Source: Bacteroidaceae bacterium (GTDB lineage Bacteria; Bacteroidota; Bacteroidia; Bacteroidales; Bacteroidaceae). From it: 9,223 bases of DNA. Positions 1 to 6,113 of this stretch are shown here, piece after piece. Location of the stretch: positions 1 through 9,223 of the forward strand of contig JAFYMV010000156.1 in the NCBI GenBank assembly GCA_017548225.1, written 5' to 3'. A program made the position numbers and the translations under genes. Within the stretch, counting starts at the first letter, position 1. Each line of letters starts with the position of its first letter. Under the pieces are notes generated by a model. The model was not told the origin of the DNA. It worked only from the letters and a program-made list of their open reading frames with translations, and ran no database searches.

Positions 1-53
1 CTTTTGAGTTCGGCTAACAGTTGGTCGTAGCCCTCTTGTGACATATAAGCCAT
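1..53 (-). CDS. greA: Transcription elongation factor GreA, N-terminal fragment
   Basis: Only the first 17 codons are inside the window, reading MAYMSQEGYDQLLAELK. This matches the opening of the GreA coiled-coil domain as found in Bacteroidetes, whose GreA proteins typically begin MAYMSEEGY. GreA binds in the RNA polymerase secondary channel and stimulates cleavage of backtracked transcripts. The ATG at 53-51 is chosen because the family starts with MAYM; an in-frame ATG three codons later (44-42) is less likely. The gene lies about 140 nt downstream of a Bacteroidetes-type promoter, and the leader between them contains a terminator-like hairpin, suggesting regulation by attenuation. Identification rests on a short peptide, so it is good but not certain. 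Confidence 0.8.
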   Translation of the reverse strand, partial: MAYMSQEGYDQLLAELK

Positions 54-135
54 AGTCTTTTATCTTTTAATTATTTTATTTATTGTTTTTTATCTCATAC
101 AAAACACCCGAAGGCCCTTTTCGTTTAAGCTAAAC

Positions 136-173
136 AAAAAAAGAATCCCGACACTTGTCATGTCGGAACCCTT
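136..173 (-). terminator. Intrinsic-terminator-like hairpin in the greA leader
   Basis: On the minus strand a 13-bp stem (arms 161-173 and 141-153, loop 154-160) is followed by a run of seven U (142-136). Three of the 13 pairs are G-U wobbles in the minus-strand RNA and would be mismatches (C-A or A-C) in a plus-strand RNA, so the structure is specific to minus-strand transcription. It sits between the promoter at 193-200 and the greA start, so it can act as an attenuator. It could also end transcription arriving from the exported-protein gene whose stop is at 303. Confidence 0.7.
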
Positions 174-189
174 CAGGTCATCCATGTGA
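136..189 (-). ncRNA. Possible short leader RNA (about 50 nt) upstream of greA
   Basis: If transcription starts a few bases after the -7 box at 193-200 and stops at the U-run ending at 136, the product is an RNA of about 50 nt. It would hold a small 5' hairpin (GTCA paired with TGAC around a 6-nt loop, 174-187) and the 13-bp terminator hairpin. The coordinates are inferred from the promoter and hairpin, not observed. In E. coli a terminator in the greA leader is known to yield short RNAs called GraL; this arrangement is analogous, but I see no reason to assume homology. Confidence 0.4.
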
Positions 190-192
190 CTG

Positions 193-200
193 CAAAGATA
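193..200 (-). promoter_or_regulatory. Bacteroidetes -7 promoter box for greA
   Basis: The minus strand reads TATCTTTG, an exact match to the Bacteroidetes primary sigma -7 consensus TAnnTTTG. It lies 140 nt upstream of the greA ATG and just upstream of the leader hairpin. I see no clear TTTG at the -33 position; that element is the less conserved of the two. Confidence 0.65.
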
Positions 201-302
201 GGAATCTTTTTTTTAATTGGCACGATAAAAAGAAAAAAAAGTAACTTTTTCCTCTTTTTGTTCCTTTTCACCGCTTGATGATGCTTCGTTGCACCTCATA
301 GC

Positions 303-926
303 CTACTTCTTCTCGGCTGTGTTCAACTCTTGATTCTGATTGTCAGAATAGATGATTACCAACTGTCCGGCATGGGAGATGTTTAAGACTACTCCACCCT
401 CGATAAAGGGGAAGAAGGTGGCATACACGCACTTCTCCTCTGCCAGTGCCTTTAGCTCCTTTCCATCGCCCTCCTTGTATGGGGACTCAAAGTATTCGCG
501 GGGATATCCCTCGCTGCCATATTTCTTGACTAACTCCTTCTTGTAGCTCGTGTATAGCTCTTTTAAGAAATACCATGACGATGCTTTGTCCAGATAGGCC
601 CCAACGCTATATACCGTCTTGCTCTTGGGAGTGTATGTGATGTATAGCTCCGCATCTCTTCCTGTAAAGGTGCCCTCCATGATGACAACATCCTCATAGC
701 GTACTTTTTCTGTATAGCCTAGCTGCTTCATCTTGGCTACGAACGCGTCTACATGTCCGTCGATGGGGACTCCTCTAAACTGAAAGTGCTCTTGCGGTCT
801 GTTCAAAGCCGCTATCTGTGCAGCCTCCATGATGACATGTGCGCTGCCGTTATTCGAAGTGTTGATCCAAGCAAAGAACGGCGTTGCCACCAGCAGGGTG
901 GTGAGTAGGATGGTTAATCTTTTCAT
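303..926 (-). CDS. Small exported protein of unknown function (copy 1, with N-terminal insertion)
   Basis: This 207-residue protein has an N-terminal signal peptide (residues 1-19, ending ATPFFA) and no other membrane segment, so it is probably periplasmic or secreted. From residue 45 on it is a clear paralog of the protein encoded at 1061-1639. Shared motifs are QEHF-FxGVPIDG (45-57), LYI-TPK-KTVY, and the block YKEGDGKELKAL followed by EKCVYATFF. I do not recognise a functional family. Between signal peptide and shared domain it carries 25 residues (20-44, nt 795-869) that the paralog lacks. The block removes the A|Q cleavage junction seen in the paralog, leaving A|W. The start is supported by the signal peptide and by the same leader sequence, ATAGCATT, before the ATG in both copies. 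I see no clear promoter of its own, so it may be read through from the paralog 134 nt upstream. Confidence 0.8.
   Translation of the reverse strand: MKRLTILLTTLLVATPFFAWINTSNNGSAHVIMEAAQIAALNRPQEHFQFRGVPIDGHVDAFVAKMKQLGYTEKVRYEDVVIMEGTFTGRDAELYITYTPKSKTVYSVGAYLDKASSWYFLKELYTSYKKELVKKYGSEGYPREYFESPYKEGDGKELKALAEEKCVYATFFPFIEGGVVLNISHAGQLVIIYSDNQNQELNTAEKK
795..869 (-). other. 75-bp in-frame insertion at the signal-peptide junction of copy 1
   Basis: Compared with the paralog, copy 1 has exactly 25 additional codons between the matching signal peptides (LLxTPFFA-type ends) and the matching QEHF start of the mature domain. The insertion encodes a polar stretch with SNNGS and then HVIMEAAQIAAL. 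A 14-nt sequence inside it (824-837) is repeated exactly at 674-687 in the same gene, where it encodes VVIMEG in place of HVIMEA. It could equally be an ancestral segment lost from the other copy. Confidence 0.6.
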
Positions 927-1060
927 AATGCTATTTTTTTGTGTTTAGGTTCTTGCAGTTTAGGAGTACAAGAGTGTAGGCAATAGCCTGTTCGTTGCTT
1001 ACCCTATCTCCTTTAATCGTTAAACTTTAAATGCTCATCGTTCCAAAATCGTCGTTAGAG

Positions 1061-1639
1061 TCAAAGATTGTCAAAGGAGCGGACTCCCTTTTCGGCATCG
1101 TGTAATGCTGTATTTACCGCGTCTGCAAATTGCAAGCGTATCTCAAGAAAGGGAAATATCTCTACGCAAGCGGCACCATTGTTGAAATTGAAGAATGTAG
1201 TATATATGCATTTCTGCTCCTGTAATGCCTTCAGCTCCTTTCCGTCGCCCTCCTTGTATGGAGCCTCGAAATATTCGTAGGACTCTCCTTTGCCGTATTT
1301 GCTTTGAAGATGTTTTTTATACGCAAAATACGCTTCTTTCAGGTAAGACCAGCGTTCTACATGTTCCAGGTATACCTCCACGAGATATACCGTCTTGGTC
1401 TTGGGTGTGTGCCAGATGTATAGCGCTGCATCTCTGTCTGCATATTTTCCAAGCATGTAGACATATTCGTTACCATTAATATCTTCTCGGCTGATTTCCT
1501 CGTATCCCAATCGTTTCATCTTGCCAATGAAGGTGTGGATGTTTCCATCGATGGGCACTCCTTGGAACTTGAAATGTTCCTGTGCAAAGAACGGTGTAGC
1601 CATCAGCAGGGTGGTGAGCAATAATGCAAACTTTTTCAT
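1061..1639 (-). CDS. Small exported protein of unknown function (copy 2)
   Basis: This 192-residue protein begins with a classic signal peptide, residues 1-19, ending TPFFA and followed directly by QEHF. An N-terminal Gln after signal peptidase I cleavage fits the Bacteroidetes Q-rule, under which the Gln is usually cyclised to pyroglutamate. The mature domain (20-192) has FKFQGVPIDG near its N-terminus, a central LYIWHTPKTKTVYLVEVYLE stretch, then YKEGDGKELKAL and QKCIYTTFF with a single cysteine, as in the paralog. The two proteins share roughly half their residues. In the YKEGDG region their DNA is nearly identical (about 1232-1280 against 462-510), which points to tandem duplication. The function is unknown. 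The 184-bp spacer upstream has no canonical TAnnTTTG box on this strand, so its promoter is unresolved. Residues after AEKG at the C-terminus (about 7) are unique to this copy. Confidence 0.82.
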   Translation of the reverse strand: MKKFALLLTTLLMATPFFAQEHFKFQGVPIDGNIHTFIGKMKRLGYEEISREDINGNEYVYMLGKYADRDAALYIWHTPKTKTVYLVEVYLEHVERWSYLKEAYFAYKKHLQSKYGKGESYEYFEAPYKEGDGKELKALQEQKCIYTTFFNFNNGAACVEIFPFLEIRLQFADAVNTALHDAEKGVRSFDNL

Positions 1640-1823
1640 AATGCTATATTTTGTTTAGTGTTTCTAGTTTAAAGTTTAGGGTTGTTATCCGGTAAAAAGA
1701 GACTCCTTTGTTTTTCTTCGGTCAGCGATCTAAATAAACATATTAACTGGCCTATAAATTCTTATAAGTTTTTTTATGAGGCATATTAATTGACTACTTG
1801 TCCAAAATGGAGTGTCAAACGCT

Positions 1824-2912
1824 CTACATGTACCCTTCGCCATGTTTCAGCATTACATTGGTGCGGAATTTCTTGAAGTCGTCATCCTCATCTTTCTTGC
1901 AGATGACCAGCACATCGTCGGTATCGTTGACCAGGTACCCCTCGAGGTCCTGCAGCACTACCAGCTTACCTTCGGGCGCAGCCACTAAGTTGTTGCGGCT
2001 GTTGTAGAACTCTGCCTTGCCGCTCTGTACCACATTCCCTTCGGCATCTTTGCCCGCGTAGCGGTACACATCGTCCCAGCGCCCCATATCGGCCCATCCG
2101 AAAGAGCCGATCAGCATGTACACATTCGAAGCACGCTCGATGACGGCATAGTCAACCGAAATGTTGGGGAACGACTCATAGCATGCATACAGCGCCGCTC
2201 TGCGCTTGTCACGGTCGGGCTCCTCGCTGAAGATTCTTTCTAGTCGGGCGCTCACCTCGGGCAGCAGTTGCGACATGGTGTCGATGATTGTGTTCACATT
2301 CCAGGCAAAGAGACCCGTATTCCAGCAAAACTCGCCACTATCCACGAACACGCGAGCAAACTCCATTTCGGGCTTCTCGGTAAAGGTTTTCACCTTGCTG
2401 AATCCATTTTCGCCATCTCCGCTCATCTGGATGTATCCATACCGTGTCTCGGGGTGTGTGGGGCGTATGCCCACGGTGAGCAGACAGTCATGTTCGGCCA
2501 CATAGGCGAGCGCACTGCGCATATCCTGCACGAAGCGCTCCTCATCCATGATTAGCTGGTCGGCCGGTGCCATTACAATGTTTGCATTGGGGTTGAGCGT
2601 GAGTATATGATATGCCGCAAAGGCCATGCTAGGCGCCGTACCCTTATGGGCTGGCTCATGCAATATCTGCGTGGGGAGCAGCTCGGGCAGTTGCTCACGC
2701 ACTAGGTCCGAGTAGCTCGAGTGTGTAGACACGATAATGTTCTCGCGGGGCACAACGCGGGCAAAGCGCTCGTAGGTCTGCTGCAGCAGCGACTTGCCCA
2801 TGCCGAAGAAGTCGACAAACTGTTTGGGGTGCTTCACGCGGCTCTGCGGCCAGAAGCGGCTGCCTATGCCGCCAGCCATGATAACACAATAATTATTCTG
2901 TTCCATGTTCAT
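1824..2912 (-). CDS. manC: Mannose-1-phosphate guanylyltransferase
   Basis: The enzyme makes GDP-mannose from mannose-1-phosphate and GTP in the cytoplasm, feeding GDP-mannose and GDP-fucose into surface glycan synthesis. The 362-residue protein shows the nucleotidyltransferase signature AGGIGSRFWPQSR (13-25) with HPKQF (28-32), EP-HKGTAP (86-94), the metal-site motif PADQ (116-119), ETRYGYI (155-161), FTEKP (177-181), NTGLF (198-202) and GWADMGRWD (272-280). Its length is that of a monofunctional guanylyltransferase: the C-terminal cupin mannose-6-phosphate isomerase domain of roughly 470-residue bifunctional enzymes is absent. The ATG at 2912 is used here; an in-frame ATG two codons later (2906) fits equally well. 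A promoter box at 2936-2943 makes it an independent transcript with a leader of under 25 nt. No other capsule or sugar-nucleotide genes are adjacent. I see no strong terminator downstream. Confidence 0.9.
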   Translation of the reverse strand: MNMEQNNYCVIMAGGIGSRFWPQSRVKHPKQFVDFFGMGKSLLQQTYERFARVVPRENIIVSTHSSYSDLVREQLPELLPTQILHEPAHKGTAPSMAFAAYHILTLNPNANIVMAPADQLIMDEERFVQDMRSALAYVAEHDCLLTVGIRPTHPETRYGYIQMSGDGENGFSKVKTFTEKPEMEFARVFVDSGEFCWNTGLFAWNVNTIIDTMSQLLPEVSARLERIFSEEPDRDKRRAALYACYESFPNISVDYAVIERASNVYMLIGSFGWADMGRWDDVYRYAGKDAEGNVVQSGKAEFYNSRNNLVAAPEGKLVVLQDLEGYLVNDTDDVLVICKKDEDDDFKKFRTNVMLKHGEGYM

Positions 2913-2935
2913 GGTATTTATTAGATTCTATAGTG

Positions 2936-2943
2936 CAAATATA
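2936..2943 (-). promoter_or_regulatory. Bacteroidetes -7 promoter box for manC
   Basis: The minus strand reads TATATTTG, an exact TAnnTTTG match, 24 nt before the guanylyltransferase ATG. The transcript leader would be very short (about 15-20 nt). No convincing -33 TTTG is visible upstream. Confidence 0.65.
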
Positions 2944-3045
2944 TCCCTTTTCTTCGAGATTACATAGTACTTATGCGCGTTTTTTGACTTTTTATGATAC
3001 TTTAGATTGCCTTTTCATTACATATATTTACTATGTGTATGTAAT

Positions 3046-3076
3046 AAAAAACTGTGAAATGAAAATCACTCCACAG
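3046..3076 (-). terminator. Intrinsic terminator after the AlkD-like gene
   Basis: About 30 nt past the AlkD-like stop codon the minus strand forms an 11-bp stem (arms 3066-3076 and 3052-3062, with two G-U pairs and a 3-nt loop). A run of six U (3051-3046) follows. The wobbles pair only in the minus-strand RNA, so it serves the minus-strand gene. Confidence 0.75.
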
Positions 3077-3104
3077 CTTTATTTTAAATATCAGATTGAT
3101 TGTT

Positions 3105-3671
3105 TCAGAGATTCTCCTCGCTGCATGCGCGATATCGGTCGAGAGCGGACTGGGCGGCTTGCTTGATGAGGAGGTCGTCGCCTTGCAGGGCGGCATGGGC
3201 TTGGTCGAGAAACTCGTTGCGGCTGCGCTCGTTCATCGTCGCTCCAAACTGGGCGAGAAGATGGCTCATGAGACGGAAGCCAGTATAGGCCTCCATGCGT
3301 TGCTCCGATGCCATCCACTGGTACGCCTTCTGTGAAGCGTAGGGCAGACGGCGGAAGAGGCCCATGCAGGCATAGTCGGCCAGCTCGGTGTTGTGTATCT
3401 GCTCCATCCAAAGGTCTGCAAACTCGGGACAGAAGGTGTCGGTGGGCTGCAGGTAGGCGGCTAAGATCTTGCACTCGCGGATGTCCTCTTTCCACAATGC
3501 TTGCGCCAGCTCATGGTTGGGCTGGTAGCCTGCGGCAATCTCGCGCAGACGGGGTAGTTCTACACCAAAGATAAGACGGTACTTGAGCCCCTTCTCGCGA
3601 AGGCTCTGCGAGAGTACACCATTCATAAAAAGGCGGAGCTTGCCCTTTATTTCTCTAACTGTTTCGTGCAT
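3105..3671 (-). CDS. DNA alkylation repair protein, short AlkD-like HEAT-repeat type
   Basis: This 188-residue, all-helical protein resembles the DNA_alkylation (AlkC/AlkD) family. The best-matching part is YRLIFGVELPRLREIAAGY (31-49) followed by LAQALWKEDIRECKILAAYL (55-74), the usual first HEAT-like repeats. AlkD proteins excise cationic alkylated bases such as 7-methylguanine and 3-methyladenine. This protein is shorter than classical AlkD (about 235 residues). By my alignment of NTELADYA (94-101) with the W-D-x-V-D active-site segment of AlkD, the catalytic Asp may be kept as D99, but the DNA-contacting Trp is Thr95. Activity is therefore uncertain and the protein may be a non-catalytic HEAT-repeat relative. 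Translation starts at the ATG at 3671, directly beside a G-rich repeat spacer. The gene probably shares a transcript with dipeptidyl-peptidase III upstream and ends at the terminator at 3046-3076. Confidence 0.72.
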   Translation of the reverse strand: MHETVREIKGKLRLFMNGVLSQSLREKGLKYRLIFGVELPRLREIAAGYQPNHELAQALWKEDIRECKILAAYLQPTDTFCPEFADLWMEQIHNTELADYACMGLFRRLPYASQKAYQWMASEQRMEAYTGFRLMSHLLAQFGATMNERSRNEFLDQAHAALQGDDLLIKQAAQSALDRYRACSEENL

Positions 3672-3675
3672 ATTC

Positions 3676-3828
3676 GGGTGAGGGATTAGGGAGGGGGAGA
3701 GATGAGAGGTGAGGGTTGAGGGTTGAGGGGGGCAACCTTTTAGAGATTAGAGGTGAGAGGTGAGGGGTGAAGGGTGAAGGATTAGGGGTGCTGTACTCCT
3801 CTCACCTCTCAACCCTCACCTCTCAACC
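3676..3828. repeat. Degenerate heptamer array with inverted arms (G-rich spacer)
   Basis: Almost the entire spacer between the dipeptidyl-peptidase III stop codon and the AlkD-like start consists of 7-nt-period units. On the plus strand these are purine units such as GGTTGAG, GAGGTGA, GGGGTGA, AGGGTGA and GAGATTA (3676-3789). They are followed by pyrimidine units CTCTCAC, CTCTCAA and CCCTCAC (3798-3828). An 18-bp perfect inverted repeat (TGAGAGGTGAGGGTTGAG at 3703-3720 with 3808-3825) extends to about 25 bp with two mismatches. A second register (3749-3760 with 3798-3809) gives 12 perfect bp. The units run up to the stop codon at 3829 and to within 5 nt of the start codon at 3671. Confidence 0.85.
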
Positions 3829-5865
3829 TTAATTACGGTACGGCAATGTCGCATACTCGCTGCTGTAGCGGAGCATCTGCGCATCGTAGCTCTCGTCGTA
3901 TGAGATGGTCACATCGGTGATGTTGCCCTCTGCATCGGTAACGGCGGTATATACGGGGTTGATGAAGCCCTTGTAGGGGGCGAGATTGAGACCTGCATAG
4001 CGGTCGAGAATCTCACGGTGCAACTCCTGATCTACCTGTACGGCATACTCCTCTACCAACTGGCGGCCAGCCTCGTAGTCGCCCTCTGACTTGATGCGCT
4101 GTACCTCGGCAAGAAGCTCACCAAAGAGACCGCGCAGTTTGTCATAGTCGTTGATCTTTACGAAGGTCTTGCCATTGCGCTTTACAAGTTCGATGACATT
4201 GTCGGCCTTGCCATGCTCGTAGGCCCAGCGGGCGATGAGCTGACGGTTGCGCATGTGGGCCTCCTCAACGGTGGCACCTGGCTCGATGCGTACGAGCTGG
4301 GTCATGAGACCGTTCATCATCTGTCCATAGTACTCGGCCTTATAGGCTTCGGCATTGGGGAGCAAGCCCAACTCTACCATCTTGGGGTCGCCGATGTAGT
4401 AGAGACCGAAGAGGTCGGCACGGGTTTCCTCGATGGTTGAGCCGTGTGCCTTCAATGCGTCGGGGTCTACACCGGGGAGTAGCTTGCCCGAGCCGTGTCC
4501 GAGACACTCGTGGAGGTCGGTGTGGAGGTCGCCGGTGAGCGCATCGTACTTCTCAATGAGGCGGCGCTCTTCGTCGCTGTATACGAACTCCTCGTTGAAT
4601 CCGTTGCCCAATGCGGCCAAGTTATATGCTTCGGTAAGGTTGCCGATGGTCACTGACTTTGAGCCATGCACGCTGCGGATCCAGTTTGAGTTGGGCAGGT
4701 TGATACCGATGGCGGTAGCAGGATAGAGGTCACCGGCAAGGATGGCTGCGGTGATCACCTTGGCGGTAACGCCCTTTACGGTCTCCTTCTTGAAGCGGCT
4801 GTCCATAGGTGAGTTGTCCTCAAACCACTGGGCATTGTCGCTGATGGTTTGGGTACGCTTGGTGGCCTCTACATCCTTGAAGTTTACGATAGACTCCCAT
4901 GAGGCCTTCATGCCGAGCGGGTCGCCGTAGCTTTCGGTGAAACCGTTGACAAAGTCGATGCGAGAGTCGAGGTCCTGTACCCATGCGATGCAGTAGTCGT
5001 CAAAGTCCTCAAGACTGCCCGAACGGTAGTACTTGATAAGCTTCTCGATAACTGCCTTCTGCTCTTCGTTCTCGGCTACGGTGAGGGCCTTCTCAAGCCA
5101 GTACACCACTTTGGAGAGTGATTCGCCATAGAGGCCTTCGGTGTGCCATACCTTCTCTACCACCTTGCCGTTCTCCTTCACGAGGCGGCTGTTCATGCCG
5201 TACATGACGGGAGTCTCGTCTTTGGGGTCCTTGAGGCTGTTGTAGAACGCTTCGGCTTCGGCTTGGGTAACACCGTCGTAGTAGTTGCTGGCAGAGGTGA
5301 GCACGAGGTCATCGCCGTCGGCCTGGTTGACGCGCTTGGGCATCACAGTGGGGTCGAAGATGGCGGGGAACACCTCGTCGCAGAGCTCGTCAAGGGTCTG
5401 ACCTGCAGCCAAAGGAAGCTTGGCAGCATCTACCGATGCCAATGCTGCGCGGAAGAACTCGGGAGTGAAGCCAGGAGCAAACTTGTCGGCGCTGTAGTGG
5501 TGGTGGATACCGCTTGAGAACCATACGCGCTTGGTGTAGGTGACAAAGTTGTTCCACTCTTCAGTGCTCTTGTCGCCTTGATAGTCGGTATATACTATCT
5601 CGAGCATCTTGCGGATGACGAGGTTGTGGCGGCCGTTCTGGTCGAACAGGATGTCGCGGCCCTGAAGCGCTGCCTCCTGGAGGTAATACACAAGTTTCTT
5701 CTGGTCGAGGGTAAGCTCGTCGAATCCCTTCACTTCGTAGCGAAGCATCTGGATGTCGGCAAATGTCTCGTTGGCATAGTTGAAAGCCGTCTCAGCCTCA
5801 TTGCCCTTGTTGCATGATACGCACATTGCAGTTGCCATGGCTAACATTGTCAATTGTTTTTTCAT
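3829..5865 (-). CDS. Dipeptidyl-peptidase III (M49 metallopeptidase), lipoprotein
   Basis: A zinc metallopeptidase that removes dipeptides from the N-terminus of oligopeptides. The 678-residue length matches Bacteroides dipeptidyl-peptidase III (about 675). The M49 zinc motif HECLGH is at 452-457 (ligands H452 and H457, catalytic E453) and the second motif EETRAD at 479-484 supplies the third ligand, E480. The Cys within the hexapeptide is typical of the Bacteroides enzymes, where eukaryotic ones have HELLGH. Residues 1-17 are a lipoprotein signal peptide with a likely lipidated C18 after C-V-S. I see no strong acidic surface-export signal after the Cys, so a periplasm-facing location is likely. 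The ATG at 5865 is preferred over an in-frame upstream ATG at 5922, because the longer form would bury the signal peptide and overlap the probable promoter. The gene is divergent from the FKBP operon; its spacer to the AlkD-like gene is a repeat array. Confidence 0.93.
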   Translation of the reverse strand: MKKQLTMLAMATAMCVSCNKGNEAETAFNYANETFADIQMLRYEVKGFDELTLDQKKLVYYLQEAALQGRDILFDQNGRHNLVIRKMLEIVYTDYQGDKSTEEWNNFVTYTKRVWFSSGIHHHYSADKFAPGFTPEFFRAALASVDAAKLPLAAGQTLDELCDEVFPAIFDPTVMPKRVNQADGDDLVLTSASNYYDGVTQAEAEAFYNSLKDPKDETPVMYGMNSRLVKENGKVVEKVWHTEGLYGESLSKVVYWLEKALTVAENEEQKAVIEKLIKYYRSGSLEDFDDYCIAWVQDLDSRIDFVNGFTESYGDPLGMKASWESIVNFKDVEATKRTQTISDNAQWFEDNSPMDSRFKKETVKGVTAKVITAAILAGDLYPATAIGINLPNSNWIRSVHGSKSVTIGNLTEAYNLAALGNGFNEEFVYSDEERRLIEKYDALTGDLHTDLHECLGHGSGKLLPGVDPDALKAHGSTIEETRADLFGLYYIGDPKMVELGLLPNAEAYKAEYYGQMMNGLMTQLVRIEPGATVEEAHMRNRQLIARWAYEHGKADNVIELVKRNGKTFVKINDYDKLRGLFGELLAEVQRIKSEGDYEAGRQLVEEYAVQVDQELHREILDRYAGLNLAPYKGFINPVYTAVTDAEGNITDVTISYDESYDAQMLRYSSEYATLPYRN

Positions 5866-5883
5866 TATTATATAAACTTTATG

Positions 5884-5903
5884 GTTTGTTTGTTCGTTTG
5901 TCT
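5884..5903. repeat. Short tetranucleotide tract in the dipeptidyl-peptidase III leader
   Basis: Five consecutive 4-nt units lie here, GTTT three times plus the variants GTTC and GTCT on the plus strand. On the transcribed strand this is an A/C-rich, G-poor leader 19-38 nt before the ATG, of the kind seen before Shine-Dalgarno-independent starts. Confidence 0.5.
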
Positions 5904-5919
5904 TGCCAAAATTGGGACA

Positions 5920-5950
5920 CAAATTACGATAAAATCCTGCAAATACGCAA
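5920..5950 (-). promoter_or_regulatory. Possible promoter for dipeptidyl-peptidase III
   Basis: The minus strand shows TTG (5950-5948), a 21-nt spacer, then TAATTTG (5926-5920). This is one base short of TAnnTTTG with near-normal spacing. It lies 55 nt upstream of the chosen start codon. Weak match, offered as the best candidate on this strand. Confidence 0.3.
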
Positions 5951-6078
5951 GTTTTCAGTATGGTTTTATTGCCAAAGGCCCTTCTTCCGCAAAAAAGATT
6001 TGCATTATATGTACCCCAAAAAGCAGTGAATTAATAAATTTTACGAAAAAGAAACGGCTAATATTCAGATAAAAAGTG

Positions 6079-6086
6079 TAATTTTG
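6079..6086 (+). promoter_or_regulatory. Bacteroidetes -7 promoter box for the FKBP operon
   Basis: TAATTTTG matches TAnnTTTG exactly and lies 27 nt before the ATG at 6114. Transcription would begin near 6091, downstream of the in-frame TTG at 6084. This rules out that codon as the translation start. Confidence 0.65.
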
Positions 6087-6113
6087 TCCGTTTTTAAAAA
6101 ATTAAGTAAAGAT

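Noticed and set aside
973..1005. Imperfect hairpin between the two exported-protein genes
   Set aside because: The 11-bp stem has two mismatches on the transcribed strand and no U-run; it is within what chance would give.
3091..3495. Arg/Pro-rich open frame of 134 codons overlapping the AlkD-like gene on the same strand
   Set aside because: Its composition (R/P/H/S-rich, no hydrophobic core) is typical of an out-of-frame reading; the AlkD-like frame shows family motifs.
3676..3828. CRISPR array or telomere-like repeat
   Set aside because: The units are 7 nt long, degenerate and without spacers, and there are no cas genes. Similarity to TTAGGG repeats is only in composition, on what appears to be an internal chromosomal region.
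5866..5922. N-terminal extension of dipeptidyl-peptidase III starting at the upstream in-frame ATG (5922)
   Set aside because: It would place 19 residues ahead of an obvious lipoprotein signal peptide and overlaps the probable promoter; the 678-residue form matches the family length.
6084..6113. TTG start at 6084 for the cytoplasmic FKBP
   Set aside because: The TTG is part of the TAATTTTG promoter box, so it should not be in the mRNA; homologues start at the MDKFSY methionine.
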